13,309 nt of DNA from Phoronis ovalis. Lineage: Eukaryota > Phoronida > Phoronidae. A program made the translations under genes and the position numbers. The stretch spans positions 1-13,309 of the forward strand of contig JAOXYB010038906.1 in assembly GCA_028565635.1 (NCBI GenBank), read 5' to 3'. Shown in pieces: positions 7,048 through 13,309 of the stretch (position 1 is its first letter; each line of letters starts with the position of its first letter). The notes under the pieces are model-generated. The model was not told the origin of the DNA. It did no database searches and saw only the letters and a program-made list of their open reading frames with translations.

Positions 7048-9703
7048 TATGCCCATCCACATAGTGGCTGGGCATATAGTTGTAGCAAAGGCGTTATTGT
7101 CGTCGTCGTCATATGTAATACTTTCTTTGTCTTGCGATAACAGCTTCAGTTTTTACCCGATCAGCTTAATATTCGGTACAGGGTACACACAGGTCAATAA
7201 GCAGGTCTGTGTTACTTTTGACCTGGATTACTTCCAATATGGCCGACTGGCGGCCATGTTTGTACCCGAGAGGGCACATAACATTGCGTCTATAGCGACA
7301 AAGACGAAGCACTGCCTGGTCGATTCAAAGGTGGTTCTAGGAAGGCCATAGATTGATGGGCGTAATAGGTTAGGTGACATTTTAAAATGACCTTGAAAAG
7401 TAGGTCAAATGCCGTTACGAATCTTCGACATTTGTTTCCATGCGTACCACTTTCTTTGTCTCGCAATAACGGCTTCAGTTTTTATCTGATCAGCGCCATA
7501 TTTGGTACAGAGTAAGTACAGGACAAAGTACAGGTTATGTATAATATTGACCCGAATTATTTGCACGATTGCACGTCGTAATAACAGCTTCAGTTTTTAT
7601 CTGATCAGTTTCATATTTGGCACAGAGTAAGTCCAGGATGCAGTACATGCTGTGTAATTTTGACCTAGATTACTTCCAATATGGCCAACTGGCGGCCATG
7701 TTCGTTTCCGAGAGGGCACGTAACATTGCGTTTATAGCCGCGAAGACAATGCCCTACCTGGATGATTCATAGGTGGTTCTAGGAAGACTAGGTTGGCGGG
7801 CGTAATAAGCTAGGTGACATTTTAAAATGACCGTGACAAATAAGTCAAATGCCGTTACGATACTTTGAAAGTTTTTTCCGTGCATAACACTTTCTTTGTC
7901 TCACAATAATTGCGTCAGTTTTTGTCAGATCAGCTCCATATTACGTATAAAGTAAGTACAGGTTATATGTAATATTTACCCGGATTACTTCCAACATGGT
8001 CGATTGGCAGCCATGTTGGTTCGCGAGATTGCAAGTCATAATAACAGCTTAAAGTTTTTCCGAGGAGTTTCATATTCGGTACAAAGTAAGTCCAGGTCGC
8101 AGTACATGCTATGTGTGATTTTGACCTGGATTACTTCTAATATGGGCTATTGGCGGCCATGTTTGTTCTTGAGAGGGCACGTTACCTTGCGTTTATAGTC
8201 ACGAAGACAAAGCCTTACCTGGACGATTCAAAGGTGGTTCTTGGAAGCCCATAGGTTGGTGAGCGTAATACGCTAGGTGATATTTTAAAATGACCTTGAC
8301 AAGTAGGCAAATGCTGGTACGGTACTTCAAATTTTTTTACCGTGTGTAACATTTTCTTTGTCTCACAATAACTGCGGCGTTTTTATCCGATCAGCTCCAT
8401 ATTCAGTACAAAGGAAGTACACGACAAAGTACAGGTTATATGTAATATTGACCTGGAATACTTCCAACATGGCCGACTGGCGGCCATGTTGGTTCGTGAA
8501 ATTGCACGTCATAATAATAAATATTACCTTGACGATTCATAGGTGGTTCTAGGAAGACTATAGGTTGATGGGCATAATAGGCTAGGTGACATTTTAAAAT
8601 GACCTTGACAAATCTTCGACATTTTTTGCCGTGCGTACCACTTTCTTTGTCTCACAATAACTGCTTTAGTTTTTATCCGAATAACTCCATATTTTGTACA
8701 GAATAAGTACATGTCAAAGTTATGTATATTATTGACCCGGATTACTTCCAATATGGCTGACTGGCAGCCATGTTTGTTCCTGAGAGGGCACGTTGTAATA
8801 ACAGCTTCAGTTTCTATCCGATCAGCTTCTTATTTGGTACAGAGTAAGTACAGGCTGTATGTAATTTTGACATAGATTACTTCCAATATGGCCCAGTGGC
8901 AGCCATGTTTGTTCCCAAGAGGGCACATAACGTTGCATCTATCGCCGCGAAGATGAAGTGCTGCCTGGACGATTCAAAGGTGGTTCTAGGAAGGCCATAG
9001 GTTGGTGGGCGTAATAGGCTAGATGATATTTTAAAATGACCTTGACAAGATCAAAGGCTGGTACGAAACTTCAACATTTTTTACCGTGTATAACTTTCTT
9101 TGTTTTACAATAACTGCTTCAGTCTTTATCCGAGAGAGAGTAAGTACAGGTCAAAGTACAGGTTGTATATAATATTAACCCAGATTACTTTCAGTATGGC
9201 TGACTGGCAGCCGCTGTTTGTTCCCGAGAAGGCACGTAACGTTGCGTTACAGAATAAGTACAAGTCAAAGTAGAGGATATGTATCATATGACCCAGCCAT
9301 GTTTGTTCCAGAGAGGGTATGTAACGTTGCGTCTATAGGTGCGAAGACGAAGCGCTACCTGGACGATTTAAAGGTGGTTCTAGGAAGACCATAGGTTGGT
9401 AGGCATAATAGGCTAGGTGACATTTTAAAATGACCTTGACAAGTAGGTCAAATGCCGGTACGAATCTTCGACATTTTTTACCGCGCATAACACTTTTTGT
9501 CTCACAATAACTGTGTCAGTTTTTATCCCATCAGCTCCATATTCAACACAGAGTAAGTACAGGTTATGTATAATATTGACCCACATTACCGACTGGTGGA
9601 CTTATTTGTTCCTGAGAAGGCGTGTCACGTTGCGTTTATAGCCGCAAAGATGAAGCGCTACTTGGACGATTCAAAGGTGGTTCTAAGAAGGCCATAGGTT
9701 GGT
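7048..9703. mobile_element. Degenerate tandem array of about seven repeat units (290-460 bp)
   Basis: A landmark of the type ctttctttgtctcacaataa begins units near 7119, 7449, 7889, 8351, 8640, 9090 and 9490. Each unit then holds, in order, a cttcagtttttatccgatca stretch, agagtaagtacagg, attacttccaatatgg with a palindrome, gagagggcacgtaac, gattcaaaggtggttctagg, ggttggtgggcgtaataggc, and attttaaaatgaccttgaca. Some units have the middle part duplicated, others have it deleted, hence the variable length. The array opens with a hairpin, tatgccca (7048-7055) and tgggcata (7069-7076). tatgcccatc (7048-7057) also pairs with gatgggcgta (7355-7364), which may mark the original element ends. No transposase-like frame is visible. 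Probably a non-autonomous transposon amplified in tandem. Confidence 0.75.
8464..8492. repeat. Perfect 12-bp palindrome inside the array unit
   Basis: Arms ccaacatggccg (8464-8475) and cggccatgttgg (8481-8492) pair perfectly around the loop actgg. Related palindromes of lower quality occur in the other units (around 7239, 7681, 7996, 8753 and 9196). Confidence 0.85.
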
Positions 9704-9968
9704 AGCCCAAATGGGTCACTTTTCACAAATTAATCCCTAAAAATGGATTGACTTTTCACAGAAATGTTCATAAAGATTGGTCCACTTTTCAACAGACCCT
9801 AAAAATAGGTTGTTTTTTCCTAATTTTATTTACAGGTAGCAATTCCAGGGAACTTTTTCAAGAAAAAACCTGAAAAATTGGTCCTTTTTTGTGACAGAAA
9901 ACCTTAAAAATGGGTCACTTTTTGAGACCAAAATCCTTAAAAATGGGTGGATATTATGAGTTTGGGCT
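9704..9968. mobile_element. Small insert rich in taaaaatgggtcactttt repeats
   Basis: Bounded by an 8-bp inverted repeat, agcccaaa (9704-9711) and tttgggct (9961-9968). Between them lie four or five degenerate copies of a phrase like cctaaaaatgggtcactttt, near 9711, 9738, 9791, 9903 and 9932. At the right edge is an 8-bp stem hairpin, atgagttt (9956-9963) and aaactcat (9973-9980). Composition and repeats differ from the array to its left, so I treat it as a separate element. No target duplication is certain. Confidence 0.5.
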
Positions 9969-9980
9969 GCACAAACTCAT

Positions 9981-10486
9981 CTAAAAATATGGTCAGTTCT
10001 CCCCTGGGGGTAACACATTAGACAGCAGATGCATTCATTTTGAATAAAAGCACCCCACAATGATAAGCCAGATTATAATGCTTGATGTATTCTATTCTTT
10101 TCTAATGTAAAAAACCAATAATGTTAAAAAAATATAATCCTACACATTGGATGGGCATTAGACATGACAAATGTCTTGTTATGCATTACACTTTAATTTC
10201 TTTCCTTTTCATTTCTATAAGAATGGTCATTTCCTAAGTTGTTCATAGTAAATATTTCTTTGCTTAACCTTACAAGATGTAGTTGTTGCTGTATTATTCA
10301 TGATCACTGGACACCTGGATTACAATTTGCAGTAATTCTATTGATCATTAAAATTAATCTATCTGGATATTGCATTTTTGATATTATCTATATAATATTA
10401 CCAACCCCAAATATCACGCTATTTGAATCAAAGTTACTGAATGAAGGAAGACATTACAATTTACATATGTCCTGCTTCCACTTTAG
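9981..10486 (+). other. Featureless AT-rich end of intron 6
   Basis: No element, RNA gene or exon-like frame was recognised. The frame from 10239 that enters exon 7 is open by chance upstream of the acceptor at 10485-10486. Confidence 0.6.
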
Positions 10487-10647
10487 GTTTCCATCCTTGC
10501 ATTACTTTAGTGACAGATTATTTTTCATTCATGACATAACACCATTTGTTGGTGATATGAATTTCAAATACTCATCTGCAGTACCAGTCCGACAACCAGT
10601 CACAGGAGCAATTGATATATGTCACCCCTATGTTCATGGTTTCTCAG
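10487..10647 (+). CDS. Exon 7: propeller blade 6 and closing segment
   Basis: Entry phase 2, exit phase 1. It encodes the third base of residue 320 through residue 373. FPSLHYFSDRLFFIHD (321-336) is the sixth YWTD-repeat core, with FFIHD in place of YWTD. This corresponds to the P-x-x-L-x-x-F-x-D-x-L-x-[FW] pattern of the last blade in LDLR-type propellers. The remainder (residues 337-373) includes C365 in ICHPYVHG and likely forms the linker and closing strand before the next FN3 domain. The acceptor is tccactttag and the donor TTCTCAG then gtatat. The phase-1 exit again marks a module border. Confidence 0.88.
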
Positions 10648-11389
10648 GTATATGTGTTTTTAAAACAATATTTTACATATAAAAATTAATAGAAAAGTGC
10701 TGTTAGATTTTTCAGTTAATGTTGCACAATATATTTTACCTCATAATATTTTTAATTGTTGAGAGTGTTTAAAAGCAAATTGTCCAAAAACCTATTTACA
10801 GATACAATGCTCAGTCCTTGCAACAAGGAAGAAATAATATGTATGACAGCTAGCAAAGCATTCATGACTTTGAAAACCAAGCTTGTTCGAGCAACTATTG
10901 ATAATCACATGTATGTTTGCTCTTTCCGCATACCGTATTTTCCGAAATAATCGCTCTGGGCAATTATTAAACAAAATTACTTTTAGAGAGAGCGATTATT
11001 AGAAAGGGGGCGATTATTAACTTCTTTGTACTCCTGACATAAATATTTAAGATTATTAAAATCTATTGTTTGCGATACATAATTCAGATGTTGAAGATTG
11101 CCAGCTAATCAAACAAAGTTGGCTTATTTAAGCGAAGTTAGTAGTGCGTAATGCAAACCTTAAACAAACAGTAAGTTTATTTTGTTGATCACATACCTGG
11201 GGAAATATGTGCAGTGGTATACCACATTGCTCAACGTGGAAACACAATTACTGTGAAAGTAATCGGTGAGCATAAATCACCTCTTGTCGTACTCTGCCTC
11301 AATTGGAAATATTATTGGATGTGATCCTGAAGTTTGTTTTGCGAGCCCAAACACTTATTAAAGATAATTTGGGGAAATATTACTACTAA

Positions 11390-11718
11390 CAGGGTTCGTA
11401 CAGTCTTGAAAAGGGCTTGAATTTTAAGGGGTTTCTTGAAAAAGTCTTAAATTTGGTTCAGCCTTGAAAAGGTCTTGAATTTTGGCCAAATGGCCTTGAA
11501 AGCCACTCCATAGGTCTTAAATATCAAAAACCTTTGTATCAGTATTTCAAAACCTGTAAATTGATCCTCCTATCGATTAAAGTCGTCCCATAATATTTTT
11601 ATCGTGACAAATTTTTCTGATGACTACCTACGACAAGTGCTTGAAAGTTGAAATTTTTGCCTGGAAAAGGCATTAAGAAGTGCTTGAATTTTTCCCTGAA
11701 AATCTTGTACGAACCCTG
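11390..11718. mobile_element. Nested MITE with cagggttcgtaca termini
   Basis: The ends are perfect inverted repeats of 13 bp: cagggttcgtaca at 11390-11402 and tgtacgaaccctg at 11706-11718. Degenerate internal copies of tcttgaattt/tcttaaattt occur near both ends on opposite strands (gggcttgaattttaagg left, gtgcttgaatttttccctg right). The element is about 329 bp without coding capacity. The terminal CAGGG resembles hAT-type ends. Flanks (ttactactaa and taactaaata) do not give a clean 8-bp duplication, so the class is tentative. It sits inside the TA-flanked element and therefore inserted later. Confidence 0.75.
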
Positions 11719-11789
11719 TAACTAAATAGTATGGTATTTCCTCATAATCCTACACATCCAAAAAGAGCTAACCAACTGCACACAATAAT

Positions 11790-11820
11790 GAATTAAGATG
11801 TTATTATCACATCTTAATTC
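11790..11820. repeat. 12-bp perfect hairpin
   Basis: Arms gaattaagatgt (11790-11801) and acatcttaattc (11809-11820) pair perfectly around a 7-nt loop. It lies inside the TA-flanked element, right of the nested MITE. Confidence 0.7.
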
Positions 11821-11992
11821 TAATGGATCTTCAACTCAAATTGCCGCCCAGGGACGATTATTAGAGAGGGAGCGATTATTGATTTATTTTAGTCACCAGA
11901 GGGGGCGATTATTAAAGCAGGGGGCGATTATTAGAGAAAACACGGTATATTAGTTAAAATAGACCTATATAGCTGTAAGTGTACTATTTTAG

Positions 11993-12168
11993 GTGGCTAC
12001 TATCAAGATAATGTTATAGTAAAACCCTGTCCACTGACTACAATCTTAGCTGACAATGATGGCTGGCAGAATTTTGACGTAACCTGGTTATCCGATGAAT
12101 GTGTCAATTATGGCAGTGTGTACTATGATGTCATGTTGACATATAGTGGGAAAAAAATAGAATTTACA
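11993..12168 (+). CDS. Exon 8: first half of FN3 domain B
   Basis: Entry phase 1, exit phase 0. It encodes residues 374-432. VIVKPCPLTTILAD (381-394) and NFDVTWLSDEC (400-410) form the A-C part of an FN3 domain, with core tryptophan W405. YGSVYYDVMLTY (413-424) is the central strand pair. C386 and C410 could form a disulfide. The donor is ACA then gtaact, acceptable but weak at the -1 position. Reading on without splicing would give 29 more codons and then TAA (12256-12258). The acceptor (actattttag) has only a short pyrimidine tract, but phase and protein continuity support it. Confidence 0.8.
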
Positions 12169-12503
12169 GTAACTATTTTCTCAGTGTTCAAGAAATGTCT
12201 TTGTTCTCTTATACAGTTTACAAGAAAAAACTGCATATTACAATTTACTTACTGTTAAGTTTCAAGTCTTGCAACTAAATGGGGTATGAGAGCAAATGTG
12301 AGATTCTGGGGGCTAATCTAGCATTCACTGTCAGTGATTTCTTGATAAATTTTCTTTCTTATTTTCAACATGCTTATATCGTTCAGAAAGAATTTACTTT
12401 AACCACTATGCTATTATTGTGTGAATCTTTTTTACTCTTGGAAATTTTGTTTGGTATAATGCATCTATCTAAAACACTAACAACAAGCTGTATTATTTTT
12501 CAG
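12169..12503 (+). other. Intron 8 (335 bp)
   Basis: Phase-0 intron that splits FN3 domain B between its central strands. Donor gtaact, acceptor tattatttttcag. Nothing else is recognised in it. The open frame from 12279 that runs into exon 9 is in frame with that exon by chance. Confidence 0.7.
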
Positions 12504-12630
12504 ACGATAGCAACGCATATCAATGTAAAAGAGATGGATCCGTATACACCCTTTACCTTGACAATCAAACCATTCACACACTGGATTGCCGCTGAAGAAT
12601 CCACAGTAAACCTACACTCTCCAATGGCTG
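12504..12630 (+). CDS. Exon 9: second half of FN3 domain B (gene continues beyond window)
   Basis: Entry phase 0, exit phase 1, donor GGCTG then gtatgt. It encodes residues 433-474. ATHINVKEMDPYTPFTLTI (435-453) is the FN3 E-F region, where M-D-P-Y-T-P-F matches the L-x-P-x-T-x-[YF] signature. WIAAEESTVNLHSPMAG (459-475) is the F-G hairpin and the domain end. The phase-1 exit at the domain border implies a further extracellular module downstream. In the ROS1/Sevenless family more propellers and FN3 domains would follow, then a membrane segment and a tyrosine kinase domain, none of which is in the window. Confidence 0.82.
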
Positions 12631-12716
12631 GTATGTTCACAAGCATCTATATGAATAATAATCATCAGGGATGGGGTTTCACAAAACTTATATCTAATAT
12701 TGAGATGCACTTGCAT

Positions 12717-13309
12717 TTAATTGTACCCCCAGCAGTAGGCTGGAGATACTTTGGATTTACCCTGCGTCCGCTGCGTCAGATTCACTGTTATCGAGATATC
12801 TCAAGAAGGGAATGTGATATCCATTTGAAACTTAAATCGTATATTACTTGCATATTGACAATGAAGCCTATTGATTTTGAGGTCATTCAGAACCAAAATG
12901 GCCGACTGGTGTCCACGTCAAGCGCATCAAATTCACTGTTAGTGGGATATTTCAAGAATGGAATGTGGTAACCATTTGAAATTTGAATATTATATTACAT
13001 TCATAGTGACAATGAAGCCTTTTGATTTTGGGGTCATTTGAAACCAATATGGCCGACTCATCAAGTGCGTCAAATTCACTGTTAGTGGGATATCTCGAGA
13101 AGGGAATGTGATATCCACTTGAAATTTAAATCTGGTACTACGCTCATAGTGACGATGAAATCTATTGATTTTGGGGTTATTTGGAACCAAAATGGCTGAC
13201 TGGCGTCCACGTCAAGCACGTCAAATTCACTTTTAGTGGGATATTTCATCAATGGAATGTGATATCATTTGAAATTAAACATTATATTACACTGTTTATA
13301 AGATATAAT
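12717..13309. mobile_element. Same 151-bp-unit element, copy 2 (direct orientation, reaches window end)
   Basis: The left arm (ttaattgtacccccagcag and following) is nearly identical to that of the copy at 699. The attcactg-type anchor recurs at 12780, 12931, 13074 and 13225, spacings of 151, 143 and 151 bp; the 13074 unit is shortened by an 8-bp loss around its ggccgact motif. The right arm again ends in tacactgtttataagatata at the window edge, so the copy is probably complete or nearly so. It has three unit spacings against five in copy 1. It starts about 87 bp after the donor of exon 9 and is intronic. Confidence 0.75.

Larger units (their letters stand above)
6985..10486 (+). other. Intron 6 (3.5 kb), the largest, filled with repeats
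   Basis: Phase-2 intron from a strong donor (gtgagt) to an acceptor at tccactttag. About 2.7 kb of it is the repeat array at 7048-9703, followed by a second repeat-rich insert (9704-9968). Joining the flanking exons across it gives GAIIKFPSLHYFSDRLFF, a continuous propeller blade, so no coding exon appears to be missing despite the length. 9981-10486 is AT-rich and featureless. Confidence 0.8.
10933..11945. mobile_element. TA-flanked inverted-repeat element (MITE-like), interrupted by a second element
   Basis: The left end, ccgtattttccgaaataatc, matches in reverse complement the right end, which reads ...cgattattagagaaaacacgg. The dinucleotide TA flanks both ends (10931-10932 and 11946-11947), as expected for a TA target duplication. 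Subterminal repeats gcgattatta occur several times on each side (for example 10990s, 11010s, 11850s-11930s), a layout typical of transposase-binding repeats. No transposase frame remains. TA duplication fits a Tc1/mariner or pogo-type mobiliser, but the class is inferred only. Confidence 0.8.
10648..11992 (+). other. Intron 7 (1.35 kb), mostly a mobile element
   Basis: Phase-1 intron between propeller and FN3 domain B. Donor gtatat, acceptor gtactattttag. 10648-10930 is AT-rich with no recognised feature. 10933-11945 is an inverted-repeat element containing a second nested element; both are annotated separately. Confidence 0.75.

Noticed and set aside
7239-7257. GC-rich palindromes in the array as possible tRNA or structured RNA genes
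   Set aside because: The stems are single hairpins with a 5-nt loop, without a cloverleaf, A/B boxes in tRNA spacing or a poly-T end.
7049-8751. Several 60-100 codon frames in the intron-6 array, both strands
   Set aside because: They recur at equivalent positions of the repeat units with frameshifts and stops; no transposase or reverse transcriptase motif is visible.
10239-10682. 147-codon open frame
   Set aside because: Only 10487-10647 (exon 7) has propeller character. The upstream part is AT-rich intron that happens to stay open to the acceptor.
12279-12971. 230-codon open frame, longest in the window
   Set aside because: Only 12504-12630 is coding (exon 9). The part before is intron 8 with a poor protein composition, and the end runs through the donor into the second mobile element.

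Overview
This window looks like AT-rich nuclear DNA from an invertebrate animal. It has short exons with GT-AG splice sites, introns full of repeats, and no bacterial-type operon. I cannot name the species. An aquatic invertebrate (deuterostome or lophotrochozoan) would fit the abundance of non-autonomous elements and their style, but that is an impression, not a demonstration.

The only gene I can support is one plus-strand gene, internal at both ends, spread over nine exons between 2372 and 12630. Joined in phase, the exons give 1422 nt and 474 complete codons without a stop. The encoded segment is a fibronectin type III (FN3) domain, then a complete six-bladed YWTD beta-propeller, then a second FN3 domain. 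This FN3/YWTD alternation is the ectodomain layout of the ROS1/Sevenless receptor tyrosine kinases. The kinase, transmembrane segment and signal peptide are outside the window, so the family call rests on architecture. Residue numbers below count from the first, split codon of the exon at 2372.

Layout: 1-122 holds a weak exon-like open frame. 123-2371 is non-coding and contains a mobile element with internal 151-bp tandem units (about 699-1607). Exons 1-2 (2372-2467, 4149-4367) encode FN3 A; the intron between them carries a long imperfect inverted repeat of about 0.65 kb. Exons 3-7 (4657-4773, 5506-5675, 6146-6346, 6830-6984, 10487-10647) encode the propeller. The 3.5-kb intron between exons 6 and 7 is mostly a degenerate array of about seven repeat units (7048-9703), followed by a small repeat-rich insert (9704-9968). 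Exons 8-9 (11993-12168, 12504-12630) encode FN3 B; the intron before them contains a TA-flanked inverted-repeat element (10933-11945) interrupted by a second element (11390-11718). A second copy of the 151-bp-unit element begins about 87 bp after exon 9 and runs to the window end.

Most of the open frames of 60-230 codons in this window are chance frames in introns and repeats. The real coding sequence shows up only when exons are joined by splice phase. The most notable non-coding signals are the long inverted repeat, the two copies of one element with different unit numbers, and an 18/19-base motif shared by two otherwise different repeat families. The intron-6 array also carries a recurrent palindrome and recurrent nuclear-receptor-like half-sites.
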